Program-made: the position numbers and the translations under genes
In this document: positions 15,332-24,501 of the stretch, one piece after another
Numbering within the stretch: position 1 is the first letter of the stretch
Layout: each line of letters begins with the position of its first letter
From: Lentzea atacamensis
Lineage (GTDB): Bacteria > Actinomycetota > Actinomycetes > Mycobacteriales > Pseudonocardiaceae
Direction: 5' to 3'
NCBI RefSeq assembly: GCF_003269295.1
Contig: NZ_QLTT01000014.1
Span: forward strand, 100,010 to 164,009
DNA length: 64,000 nucleotides
Notes under the pieces: model-generated
Database searches by the model: none
Seen by the model: the letters and a program-made list of their open reading frames with translations, nothing else
Told to the model about the DNA's origin: nothing

Positions 15332-18300
15332 GTGATCGGCGTGCGCAAGCTCTCGCCCGGTGGGTACGCGTACCTGACCGGCTCGGTGGCGTGCGCTGAC
15401 CGCGGCTTGGACGCCGGCGAATCGCTGTCGGACTACTACCTGGCGCACGGATATCCACAGGGCCAGTGGTTCGGCCGCGGCGCGGCCGCACTCGGCGTGT
15501 CCGGCGAAGTCACCGCCGCGCAGATGAACGCCCTGTTCGGCGAGGGCCGGCACCCCGACGCCGACCGCATCCAGGCAGAGATGATCGCCGCCGGGCACAC
15601 CGAGGCCGAAGCGCTGGCCGCGACCAAACTCGGCTACCGGTTCGCGCAGTTCGACGGCCTGGACGAGCTCCGGGGCCGGGTGATCGAGGCCTATAAGCAG
15701 CACAACCTCGACCACAACCTGCCGCCCGGCGCCCCGATCGACGACGCCACCCGCGCCGGAATCCGCAGGCTGGTCCAGGCCCAGGTCTACGCCGAGAAGC
15801 ACGACGGTCAGCAGCCCTCCGAGGAGGAGCTGACCAAGTGGCTGGCCGAGCAGAAGAAGTCCATGAAGTCCGCGACATCGGGCTTCGAGCTGGTGTTCGC
15901 GCCCCCGAAGTCCGTCAGCGTCACGTGGGCGCTGGGCGATGAGGAGACCCGCGAGCTGGTCGTGAGCCTGCACCGCCAGGCCGTGCTCGACACCCTGACC
16001 TACCTGGAGAACACCGTCGCCTACACCCGCAAGGGCGCTGGCGGCTACACCCAGCACGACGTGCAGGGCATCACCGCGGCGATCTTCGAGCACTGGGACA
16101 GCCGCTCCGCCGACCCGCACCTGCACACCCACGTGCCGATCAGCACCAAGGTCCAAGGCCCGGACGGGCGCTGGACGTCGCTGGACGGGCGCACCATCCT
16201 CGCCGCCGCGGTGACCATGAGCGAGTTCTACAACTCTCGCATCCGTGACTTGTTCCGCGAGCACGGCGCGACCTGGAACGAAAAGCCCTCCGGCGGCATC
16301 GACCTCAAGCGGCCGACCTGGGAACTCGACGGCGTGCCCACCGAGCTGCTGGCGGGATTCAGCCAGCGCGCCGCCCAGGTCGAGCAGGAACGCGCCCGTC
16401 AGATCGTCGAGTTCCGCCGCCACCACGGCCGCGAGCCCACCCCCAAGGAGATCCTGGAGATCTCCAAACGCGCCCAGTACGGCACCCGCGAGGCCAAGCA
16501 GGCACCCCGATCACTCGCCGATCACCTGCGCCGCTGGCGCGGCCAAGCCGAGGAGATCGTCGCCCCGGAGGTCATCGACGAGCTCGGCCAGCGGGTGTTC
16601 GGCGGCCAACCCGAAGCCCACTCGGAGGTCAACGTCGGCGAGCTCGCCGAGGCGACGCTGGCCACGGTCTCGGACTACTACTGTCACTTCAACACCTGGA
16701 ACATCGAGGCCGAGGCGCACCGGCAGACCGCGCACCTGCGCGTCGCCGACGGCGGTCGTGACCAGCTGATCGCCGACGTGGTGCGGGCGGTCTTGCACTC
16801 ACCCGATCTCGTCTCGCTGGAAGCACCGTCGCTGGTTCCCGAGCCGGACGCGTTGCGCCGCCGCTCCGGCGAGTCGGTGTTCGTGGAGCACAACAGCCAG
16901 CGGTTCACCACCGGCCGGACCCTGCGCGAGGAGTCCGCGCTCGCCTCCTGGGGCGGCCTCACCGACGGCCGGCGGCTCGCGCGAAGCACCGTCGAGCAGG
17001 CGCTGGCCGGAGCCGGATCGCTCAACCGCGGACAACGCGCCGCCGTCGTCTCGTTCGCGACCTCGGGGCGCCGGGTGCAGCTGCTCTACGCGCCGGCCGG
17101 GGCGGGCAAGACCACCACGATGAAGGTGTACGCCAACGCGGTGCGCGCCGAAGGCGGCCGCGTGTACGCGTTCGGGCCGTCCGCGCGGGCCGCGCACGTG
17201 CTCGCCGAGGCAATCGACGCGCACCCGCACACCCTGCACCAGGTCACCACCGCGCAGCGGATCAACGTCGCGGAGGAGACGTTCCCCTTCCGCCGCGGCG
17301 ACGTGCTGATCATCGACGAGGTGTCGATGGCCGGCACGCACACGCTGCACGACGTCGTCGCCTACGCGCTGCGCCGCGGCGCGGACGTGCGGCTGGTCGG
17401 CGACGACCGGCAGCTCGCCTCGGTCGAGGCAGGCGGTGCCGTGCGCTGGTTCGAGCACACCAACGGCGCCACCCGGCTCAAAGAGGTCGTGCGGTTCCAC
17501 GACCCCGGCCAGCGGGCCGCCTCGCTCGCGCTGCACGAGGGCAACCCGGCCGGGCTCGACTACTACTTCGACCAGGGCTGGGTCTCCGAGGGCAGCCGGG
17601 AAACCATCCGCGACGCCGCCCACCGGGCCTGGCGCGCCGACCTGGACGCCGGCCGCCAGTCCCTGCTGATCGTCCCGACCAACGAGGACGTCACCGCGCT
17701 CAACCTCGAAGCCCGCGCGCTGCGGGTACTGCGCGGCGACGTCGACGCACGCGGCCGGGCAGTACGGCTGCACGACGGCACCACCGCCAGCACCGGCGAC
17801 TGGGTCGTCACCCGCCGCAACGACCGGCTCAAGACGCTGTTCGGCGGCCGCGACTTCGTCAAGAACGGCGACACCTGGGACGTCGTCGCGGTGCGCCGCG
17901 ACGGGGCGCTCAAGCTGCGCAACCAGGTCAGCAACGGCACCGTCGTGGTGCCCGCCGACTACGTCGCCGAGGAGGTCGAGCTCGCCTACGCGGCGACGGT
18001 CAACCGCGTCCAGGGCATGACCAGCAGGGGCTCCGCGCACGCGATCGCCACCCAGGGCATCTCCCGCGAGCAGCTCTACACGCTGATCACCCGCGCCGTG
18101 CAGGACAACCAGGTCTATGTCGAGACCGTGCAGCACACCATCGACTCCCACCAGGAGACCCCGCTCGAGCTGACCGCGCGCGGCGTGCTGGAGGCCGCGC
18201 TGGCCCGCTCCTCGGCGGAAACCTCGGCCAACGAGGAACTCCGCGACGCCCTGGCTGCCGCCGAGTCGCTGCGCACCCTGGTCGGGCGGCACGACTACGT

Positions 18301-20203
18301 CGCCACGCTCGGCGTCGACGAACAGGTCGACGAGGTGCTCACCCAGCACGTCCCCGAGTTGCACGAACAGCCCGCCGCGCCCGCGTTGCGGCAGACGCTG
18401 CGCACCGCCGAAACCCTGGGATGGCAGGCCGAACACCTCGTTGTGGCCGCCGTGGCCAGCGGCCCGCTCGACGGCGACGGCGTCGACGACCCCGCAGCGG
18501 TTCTGCAGTGGCGCATCGAGCAACGCACCCTGGACGACGACCCGCCCGCACGCATCGCCGGCCCCACCCTCACGGCCATCAACCAGTGGCGCAGCATCAT
18601 CGAGCACCACCAGGCCACCGCCGCGGTCGAGACGACAGCCTGGGAGCCGGTGTGGAAGAGGGCGGCCGCGGCCGCCGCCGAGGGCCTGGACGCCGACGCC
18701 GCGATCACCGACGCGGCCCGCTGGCTCGCTGGGCGTCCCACGAACGATCCCATGCCCGACCACCAGTTCGCCGCCGACGCCGTCGACGCCGCGCTGCGCC
18801 AGCAACGCGACCAGGGCGGCGGATGGCAGCCCGCACTGCCATGGCTCGCGCATCCGAACTATCACGAGCTCGGCGAGCAGCCCGAGCTGCTGGACTTCCT
18901 GCAGCAGCTCAACGACACCATCGCCGCCCGCGTCACCGAGCTGCGCACCACCGTCATTGCCGACGACCCGGCCTGGACCCGCGGGCTTGGACCACGCCCG
19001 CTCGACGACCCCGCGCTCGCCGATCAGTGGGACCACCTGGCCGGGCTCGGTGCCGCCTACCGCGATACCTACGCCATCACCACCGACGACCCCCGCTACC
19101 CGCTGGGTCGGGAACCGGAGGGGCAGGGCCTGCGCGCCCGCGCCTGGCAAGACCTCATGACCCAGTGGACGCCGCCGAGCCACGACGACGGCGCCGGCGC
19201 CGAACGGACCGCGCACGCGCACCAGGCCAGCGCGCTCGACCGGCTGCGCGAGGACCTCGACCCGGACGAGCTGCTGGCCGCGCTCGCCGACGACGAGACG
19301 GTCTCCACAACACCGCTCGAGGAACGGCTTGACGACCTGGTCCGCCGCTACGAACGCGGCACGCACGCCGCCAGCGAGCAGCACGTCGACGACCAGATCA
19401 CGCACGTGCTCACCGCGCGCGCACCGTCCACGCTGGCCCGCGACGCCGAACCGGCGCTGCGCTGGCTGCTGCACCGAGCGCACGACCAGGGCTGGACCGT
19501 CGAACAGGCCGTCCCCGATGCCGACAGTCTGACCGGTCTGCACGGCGCGCGGGACCCGGCCGCAGTGCTCTACCGACTGGTCGAGCAGCGCATCCAGCGC
19601 GCCGACCCGCCCAGCGAACCGGTACGCGAACGCGGCCCGCTGCCCTGGCTCGACGCGGCCGATCCGGCGGCGCTGGCCGACCGGCCCGACCTCGCCGGGC
19701 ACCTCGAACTGCTCGCCCAGGCGATCACCAACCGCGCGGAACAGCTGCGCGACGACGTGGCCGACGAGCAGCCTGAGTGGACGAAGGGCCTCGGTCCACG
19801 CCCGGTCGACCCGACGGCCGCAGCGAGGTGGGACGAGCTCGCGGGCGCGGCCGCCGCCTACCGCGAGACCTACCGCATCCGCACCACCAGCCCCGACATC
19901 CCGCTCGGCCCGCAGCCCCGCCGCGACGGCGCTCAAGCACGTGCCTGGACCAACCTCACCGAGCAATGGAGGCCCATCGTGACCACGCCAGAGGACCAGT
20001 ACTCCACCAACCAGCAGCGCATCGACAGGCTGCGCGACCAGGTCATCGACCGCGCCGACGACCTCACCGAAGACGCCGAGGAGCTGGCAGCCGACCTGCG
20101 CGAGACCGCGCGCGCGGTGGAAAGCGCAGAGGAGCTGCACCGGTACGACGACGTGGAAGACGTTGGCGAGCACCACGACCTCAACTCCGGGTTGGCCTAT
20201 TGA
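15332..20203 (+). CDS. traA: MobF-family conjugative relaxase/helicase (TrwC/TraA-like), 1623 aa
   Basis: The relaxase nicks the transfer origin, stays bound to the 5' end and unwinds DNA for export. The N-terminal TrwC domain (about 1-350) has early Tyr residues (GGYAYLTG and SDYYLAHGY) as nucleophile candidates. The His triad is DPHLHTHVPI (His263, 265, 267). The central RecD-like helicase shows Walker A APAGAGKT (587-594) and Walker B LIIDEVS around 659-665. The C-terminal 500 residues contain two similar units. Each has an Asp-rich helical part, then TRGLGPRP or TKGLGPRP, and then a GxxYRxTY block. The GTG start at 15332 gives the usual short lead into the Tyr motif. The symbol is by family. 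Confidence 0.95.
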   Translation: MIGVRKLSPGGYAYLTGSVACADRGLDAGESLSDYYLAHGYPQGQWFGRGAAALGVSGEVTAAQMNALFGEGRHPDADRIQAEMIAAGHTEAEALAATKLGYRFAQFDGLDELRGRVIEAYKQHNLDHNLPPGAPIDDATRAGIRRLVQAQVYAEKHDGQQPSEEELTKWLAEQKKSMKSATSGFELVFAPPKSVSVTWALGDEETRELVVSLHRQAVLDTLTYLENTVAYTRKGAGGYTQHDVQGITAAIFEHWDSRSADPHLHTHVPISTKVQGPDGRWTSLDGRTILAAAVTMSEFYNSRIRDLFREHGATWNEKPSGGIDLKRPTWELDGVPTELLAGFSQRAAQVEQERARQIVEFRRHHGREPTPKEILEISKRAQYGTREAKQAPRSLADHLRRWRGQAEEIVAPEVIDELGQRVFGGQPEAHSEVNVGELAEATLATVSDYYCHFNTWNIEAEAHRQTAHLRVADGGRDQLIADVVRAVLHSPDLVSLEAPSLVPEPDALRRRSGESVFVEHNSQRFTTGRTLREESALASWGGLTDGRRLARSTVEQALAGAGSLNRGQRAAVVSFATSGRRVQLLYAPAGAGKTTTMKVYANAVRAEGGRVYAFGPSARAAHVLAEAIDAHPHTLHQVTTAQRINVAEETFPFRRGDVLIIDEVSMAGTHTLHDVVAYALRRGADVRLVGDDRQLASVEAGGAVRWFEHTNGATRLKEVVRFHDPGQRAASLALHEGNPAGLDYYFDQGWVSEGSRETIRDAAHRAWRADLDAGRQSLLIVPTNEDVTALNLEARALRVLRGDVDARGRAVRLHDGTTASTGDWVVTRRNDRLKTLFGGRDFVKNGDTWDVVAVRRDGALKLRNQVSNGTVVVPADYVAEEVELAYAATVNRVQGMTSRGSAHAIATQGISREQLYTLITRAVQDNQVYVETVQHTIDSHQETPLELTARGVLEAALARSSAETSANEELRDALAAAESLRTLVGRHDYVATLGVDEQVDEVLTQHVPELHEQPAAPALRQTLRTAETLGWQAEHLVVAAVASGPLDGDGVDDPAAVLQWRIEQRTLDDDPPARIAGPTLTAINQWRSIIEHHQATAAVETTAWEPVWKRAAAAAAEGLDADAAITDAARWLAGRPTNDPMPDHQFAADAVDAALRQQRDQGGGWQPALPWLAHPNYHELGEQPELLDFLQQLNDTIAARVTELRTTVIADDPAWTRGLGPRPLDDPALADQWDHLAGLGAAYRDTYAITTDDPRYPLGREPEGQGLRARAWQDLMTQWTPPSHDDGAGAERTAHAHQASALDRLREDLDPDELLAALADDETVSTTPLEERLDDLVRRYERGTHAASEQHVDDQITHVLTARAPSTLARDAEPALRWLLHRAHDQGWTVEQAVPDADSLTGLHGARDPAAVLYRLVEQRIQRADPPSEPVRERGPLPWLDAADPAALADRPDLAGHLELLAQAITNRAEQLRDDVADEQPEWTKGLGPRPVDPTAAARWDELAGAAAAYRETYRIRTTSPDIPLGPQPRRDGAQARAWTNLTEQWRPIVTTPEDQYSTNQQRIDRLRDQVIDRADDLTEDAEELAADLRETARAVESAEELHRYDDVEDVGEHHDLNSGLAY

Positions 20204-20566
20204 TCCAGATCGGCCCGAAACGGCGCGCTGGCCCCGCACCCGGCGGTTCCCCTTGGCGCATGCTCACTGCGGCGTCCGTGCGCCCCGCAACGGCCTTACC
20301 TGCGAGCAGACAGCAGCCGCATTGGATTCGGCTTCCGGGGCGGTACGGGCAGCGCAGCCCGCAGCCTCGCACGCCTTCAGCGTGAGATGGGACAGCTGAA
20401 GCGTAGGCTCGGCTTGCCCAGCCGCAGTAGACCTTGGCGTCGTCTAGGCACAGCCGGGCGTCCGTGGCGGGATACAACGCCGCACATGATCGACATGCCA
20501 CGCGGCCGGAACCAACAGGTGATGCCTTGGGTGCCTCCAGCCCAGCGTCGCGTCACCACCCGGTGG
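20204..20566. other. 363-bp gap between convergent genes
   Basis: I see no RBS-led gene. Short open frames on both strands have mixed codon bias, and one on the minus strand around 20400-20500 (LCLDDAKVYCGW) might be a decayed remnant. No strong hairpin is evident. Confidence 0.4.
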
Positions 20567-21469
20567 CTACGAGACGGCGGTCCAGCGGGCTGTGCGGTCC
20601 CCGTTGCGCAGGGACGCGACGCGGTGCCCGAGTTCGGTGGCAGCTGCGGGAACGGTTGAGGCGAGGCGGAGGTAGGACGAGAGCGAGTGCATCTCGATGA
20701 TGTCGCGCACCACGACCCATCCCTTCCAGCCCAGCAGGTCGTAGCCGTACGCCGTGAGCAGAGCTCGTCGTTCGGCTTCGCTCTGGTGGAAGTGGTCGGG
20801 CAGAGCGGAGACGAGGTCGAATTCCCGCGGCCCGAGGCAGACCTGGTCGAAGTCGATCAGCTTCCAGCCGTCGCTGAAGACCACGTTCTCCGCGTGCACG
20901 TCGCAGTGCACCAGGCCTTTGCCGAGCGGCCAGTCCGTGTGGTCATAGGTCTGTACAAGGTGTTCCGCCCGGTTCTGCAGCCACCTCCTGTCCTGTTCGG
21001 ACAGAACAGGCTCGTCGCGGGCGCGGTCGTCGGCCAGCGCTTCCCGCAATCGGACGAGGGGCTCGTGCGGTGGGACGGGGAACGGCGGCGCTGGGGTGTT
21101 GTGCAGGCGGCGGATCAGGTCGGCGATTTCGTGCATCGGCGGGTTTTCGAGTGCCGGGCGGTACGGCCAGAACGTGGCGATCGCGCCGGCGGCCTCGACG
21201 GGCTGGTCGCCTCCGGCCGGTGCCAGGGCGATCGTGGGGTCCTGTTCGGCGAGCCATCGCGTCACCATGACCGTGGTGCGCGCTCGTTGCCGGCGCAGGT
21301 CCGTCGCTGGCGCCATGCGGATCACGAGGTCGTCGTGCGGGAGCAGGTAGACCGCGTTGGATCGGGCGTGCAGCAGCTGCGCGTCGGCGCTGTCGACCCC
21401 GTACTCGGCGCACAGCGCGCGGAGCTGGTCAGGGCCGGGCAGCGCGCCGTCGGTTGCGGTGGCGCTCAC
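20567..21469 (-). CDS. APH-fold phosphotransferase, 300 aa
   Basis: This is a small-molecule kinase of the aminoglycoside phosphotransferase/choline kinase superfamily. The catalytic loop reads GLVHCDVHAENVVF, giving His188, Asp190 and Asn195, and the metal site is LIDFDQ (Asp206). The N-lobe is short. Length is normal for the family. The GTG start at 21469 overlaps the stop of the upstream XRE-TPR regulator (GTGA), so the two proteins are made together. The substrate is not predictable. The coupling suggests the kinase acts on a metabolite or protein linked to that regulator rather than serving as resistance. A second such pair is at 53.8-56.1 kb. Confidence 0.85.
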   Translation of the reverse strand: MSATATDGALPGPDQLRALCAEYGVDSADAQLLHARSNAVYLLPHDDLVIRMAPATDLRRQRARTTVMVTRWLAEQDPTIALAPAGGDQPVEAAGAIATFWPYRPALENPPMHEIADLIRRLHNTPAPPFPVPPHEPLVRLREALADDRARDEPVLSEQDRRWLQNRAEHLVQTYDHTDWPLGKGLVHCDVHAENVVFSDGWKLIDFDQVCLGPREFDLVSALPDHFHQSEAERRALLTAYGYDLLGWKGWVVVRDIIEMHSLSSYLRLASTVPAAATELGHRVASLRNGDRTARWTAVS

Positions 21470-22851
21470 GCGGCCGTCGCCTCGATGATGCGCCGGCGCA
21501 GGTCCGCGACGTCCTGGTGGTGCGAGAGCTGCAGCGCGGTGTCGGCCAGCCGGTGCAGGCGAGCGAGTGGCCGCCGGGAGGACAGGGCGGTGATGGCCGT
21601 GACCGCCTGGTGGCCCGCCGTCACGGCCGCGGGGATGTCGCCGACGCGCAGCAGGCAGCTCGCCAGGCCGGGGAGGTTGACTGCGGCCGAGCGGGCGTAG
21701 TCGCCGCCGTAGCCGTCTATGGCCGAACGCAGGTGGCCGATCGCTTTGGCCGCGGCGGTCTCTGCCGCGGCCCGGTTCGTGCCGGCGACGGCCTCGGACA
21801 GCAGGAAGAGGGCGTGTCCGTGTTGCGCGGCGATCTCCGCGGGCCCGACGTGGGTGGCCCAGGGCGCTGCGGTGGTCGGGTCGGCGTCGGCGTATCGCTG
21901 GTGGGCCATGTCCAGTGCGCGATGGGTGGAGTCGATCTCTCCCTGGGCGGCACGGCACCAGGCCCGATTGATGTCGAGGTAGGACCGGGTGCTGACGCTG
22001 ACGGGATAGCGGTGGCCGGCGACCACGGCGGTGGCCAGCTCGGTGAGTTTGAAGGCCTCGTGTGGGTCGCGCAGATGCAGGGACTGGTGGGCCATGTCGA
22101 GCAGGACGTCGACCATGAGGTCCGCGCTGCTCTCGACGTCAGCGTGCCGGGCCTCGTCGAGCGCGAGCAGCCAGTGCACGCGGGCGTCGTGGTGCCCGCC
22201 CATGTCATAGCTCATCCAGGCGGCGACCATCGCGGCCTCGGCGGTCGCCAGATGCAGGTCGGCACGTACCTGATTGGTGCAGGTGGCGTTCTTGAGCAGG
22301 CGGGCGAACCGCACGTGCGCTCGCGCGTCCGCGCGCTTGATGCCGCCGCCTTGCCGGTTGTCCCACCGGCGATAGATCGTGGTCGTGGCGCGTAGCGCTG
22401 TCACGTCGGGCGTGTCGATGCGTCTGGGCGTGTACAGGTCGTCGTGGCGGGGTCGTAGTTGCCGCAGGTGAGCCATCTCGGGCACGCCGATGCCCAGGGC
22501 CGCCGCTGTGGCGAGCTCGAAAAAGTTCCTGTCGTTCAACCAGTTCGTGCTCGTACCGGGTGCCGCGCCGAATCCCAGCAGCGGTGCGGGGATGCAGAGC
22601 GCGTTGGCGACCCGGATGACCGGATCCAGGTTCTCCAGCGTCTTGACTTTGCGTTCGATCTTGGACACCCACGACTGATCCATGCCCGTCGCGTCGGCGA
22701 GACCCTGCTGGGAGAGGCCGAGCTCGGCACGTAGTGCCAGGAATACGGCGCTCCAGTCGCGCTGGGCAAGGGCGGCGCGCAGCGCGGGGCGTTCGTAGAA
22801 GCCCTTGGGCACCATCAGGCCCTCGAACGCCGGTTCTTCTCGCCCCGTCAT
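21466..22851 (-). CDS. XRE-family regulator with C-terminal TPR-like repeats, 461 aa
   Basis: Residues about 33-90 form an XRE helix-turn-helix (LRAELGLSQQGLADATGM then WVSKIER). The rest is a long helical solenoid with TPR-like hairpins (for example RVHWLLALDEARHADVESSA), ending in LHHQD-like helices. This is the layout of RRNPP-like and other actinobacterial TPR regulators that sense a ligand or peptide. It precedes and overlaps the kinase gene. A 44-bp perfect palindrome stands 105 bp upstream of its start and may be its operator or a terminator for facing transcripts. Confidence 0.85.
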   Translation of the reverse strand: MTGREEPAFEGLMVPKGFYERPALRAALAQRDWSAVFLALRAELGLSQQGLADATGMDQSWVSKIERKVKTLENLDPVIRVANALCIPAPLLGFGAAPGTSTNWLNDRNFFELATAAALGIGVPEMAHLRQLRPRHDDLYTPRRIDTPDVTALRATTTIYRRWDNRQGGGIKRADARAHVRFARLLKNATCTNQVRADLHLATAEAAMVAAWMSYDMGGHHDARVHWLLALDEARHADVESSADLMVDVLLDMAHQSLHLRDPHEAFKLTELATAVVAGHRYPVSVSTRSYLDINRAWCRAAQGEIDSTHRALDMAHQRYADADPTTAAPWATHVGPAEIAAQHGHALFLLSEAVAGTNRAAAETAAAKAIGHLRSAIDGYGGDYARSAAVNLPGLASCLLRVGDIPAAVTAGHQAVTAITALSSRRPLARLHRLADTALQLSHHQDVADLRRRIIEATAA

Positions 22852-23255
22852 GGCCTCATTCCCCGCGTCTGTCAGTTGATGTCGCAGCGTAGCGCCACTT
22901 CAACCCTGGGTGTGACTGCCCTCACTAGTGGTGACCCCGTACCAGATTTGGCCGCAGTGAGGAAGGTCCGTCGGACCTAGGTCCGACGGACCTTCCTCAC
23001 GAGGATCTTTCCGAGCATGGTTCTCGCTCATGACGCAGGCGCTCATCTCGCCCCAAACGTATGTGAGGGACGTGATGCGGACGCCTGTCGACCGGCTTCG
23101 TGGGGCACCACCCACGCTTCGCGCCAGCCGGCGCGGCGAGCGTTGATCACCGCCGCTGGACACCGCGCCGCGGTTTACCGCTTGGCGAGGGTCTTGGCCG
23201 CTGTGCTGGAGCACCCCGACTGATCATCTGAAGCGTGTGAGGAGCGCTGACCGAG
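22852..23255. other. 404-bp divergent intergenic region
   Basis: It lies between the starts of the XRE-TPR gene (minus) and the small HTH gene (plus). The only striking element is the palindrome at 22957-23000. A short coding-like patch near 23160-23223 (plus) has no start or RBS and may be a remnant. Confidence 0.5.
22957..23000. repeat. 44-bp perfect palindrome without a loop
   Basis: Each 22-bp half (gtgaggaaggtccgtcgg onward) is exactly complementary to the other, with a CCTAGG centre at about 22976-22981. It may be a regulator-binding site, a terminator or a cruciform. Confidence 0.9.
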
Positions 23256-23540
23256 ATGGCGGACAAGGCCGCAGTCAAAGGAAAACAGGTCACCGGTGCT
23301 GCCCGCATCGCGCTGAGTGTGAGCTTGGGGACGAAGTACGAGAAGGGGGCCAGCATCCTCGCCCTGGCCGAGGACATCGGCCGCTCGTACGGCTTAGTGC
23401 GCCGTCTTCTCTGCGAGGCCGGCGTGGAGCTGCGACCGCGTGGCGGCGGACATGGCCGACGGGCAAGTCCGGCACGTCGCAAAGCGGCAACCACAAGGAC
23501 GGCGAACCGCCCGTCTCGAAAACCGCTCACCGGGCCTTGA
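23256..23540 (+). CDS. small helix-turn-helix protein, 94 aa
   Basis: ATG at 23256 follows GAGGAGCGCTGACCGAG. Residues 14-62 show a compact HTH (KYEKGASILALAEDIGRSYG, then VRRLLCEAGVELRPRGG), a pattern seen in small actinobacterial HTH proteins. The tail is Arg/Lys rich and disordered. It probably binds DNA non-specifically or as an accessory factor. The gene stands alone, with no overlapping partner. Confidence 0.75.
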   Translation: MADKAAVKGKQVTGAARIALSVSLGTKYEKGASILALAEDIGRSYGLVRRLLCEAGVELRPRGGGHGRRASPARRKAATTRTANRPSRKPLTGP

Positions 23541-23712
23541 TGGACAGCCCTGGTCGCGCCGCCATCACAAGCGGTGCGGTTCGGACGGATCGTCGCACCA
23601 CGCTGAGGTGCCCATCCGTCCGCAGACCACCACGGCCGCGGACACGATCCCTGCTCGGTGCGGAACTCGGTGAAGTAACTCCTGTATTCGGGGGGAAGGA
23701 GGGCAAGTTGTC

Positions 23713-24447
23713 GTGCGCGACCACCCGGCGATGTTGATCGCCTCGGACTTCTTTTGCTGCACCTTCGAAGATCTGCATGAGAGCCGCCAGAACTGCGCCC
23801 TCGAGATCGCCCGGACGGGAACAGCGTCAGGACTGCTCTTCGAACAACTGCTCCTGGGCAGTATCGACATCGTCGATGGCAGCATCGAGATCGCAGAGCG
23901 CCTGCTCCCGCCGAAACTGCCCGATCACCGGCCTCCGACCGAGCCGGAACTGGAATGGCGTCGCCAGGTCCTGCTCGGCCGCGAAGACGAGTTGTTCCAG
24001 GAGCGCCGGTCGTTCATCCAGCGATCCCGGCTAGAGCACCTGCGGCAGTGGCTCCCGGTGTTCGCGACCGACAGCTGCGAGAAAGTCGGACAGCGATTGC
24101 TGGCCTTGAACAAGGCCCACCACGTGAACCCGGGATTGCTGCGTCGCCAGCGAATCGTTGTTCCTACGCCTGAGTGGCGCGTCGCTCCAGCAAGGATCCT
24201 GGCCGCTCTGCTGAAGCAGCCCGGCACACCAGATCAGCCCGGCACGGCGATTCAACCGTGGCATGCGGCGACGCTGGCGCTGCTGAAGATCACCCGAATC
24301 TCGGAGTACGTCTTCGACGACCTCGATCAGGATGCCCTGGATCGAATGGATCAGATCGTGACGGGCGCCCTGTCCACCTGGCCCGCCGCACGCCAGCTCG
24401 TCGACACGACTGCCGCAGTGATGAAGGCCAGCGCCTACGCCCACTAG
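23713..24447 (+). CDS. hypothetical helical protein, 244 aa
   Basis: GTG at 23713 follows AAGGAGGGCAAGTTGTC. The product is almost all helical, soluble, and rich in Leu, Arg and Glu. It has a Cys-Cys pair (FFCCTF) near residue 14 and no catalytic motif I can name. It lies 54 bp before the permease gene on the same strand, so it may belong with the permease-acetyltransferase pair. Unknown function. Confidence 0.65.
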   Translation: MRDHPAMLIASDFFCCTFEDLHESRQNCALEIARTGTASGLLFEQLLLGSIDIVDGSIEIAERLLPPKLPDHRPPTEPELEWRRQVLLGREDELFQERRSFIQRSRLEHLRQWLPVFATDSCEKVGQRLLALNKAHHVNPGLLRRQRIVVPTPEWRVAPARILAALLKQPGTPDQPGTAIQPWHAATLALLKITRISEYVFDDLDQDALDRMDQIVTGALSTWPAARQLVDTTAAVMKASAYAH

Positions 24448-24501
24448 CCGCCACACCAGTCACCTCCTGTCCCCTCTATCCCTGTACGGAGCCGCACCGA
24501 A

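Noticed and set aside
16799..20239. Very long open frame on the minus strand opposite the relaxase gene
   Set aside because: It is antisense to a clear MobF relaxase/helicase, has poor codon bias, and arises because high-GC genes lack stop codons on the other strand.
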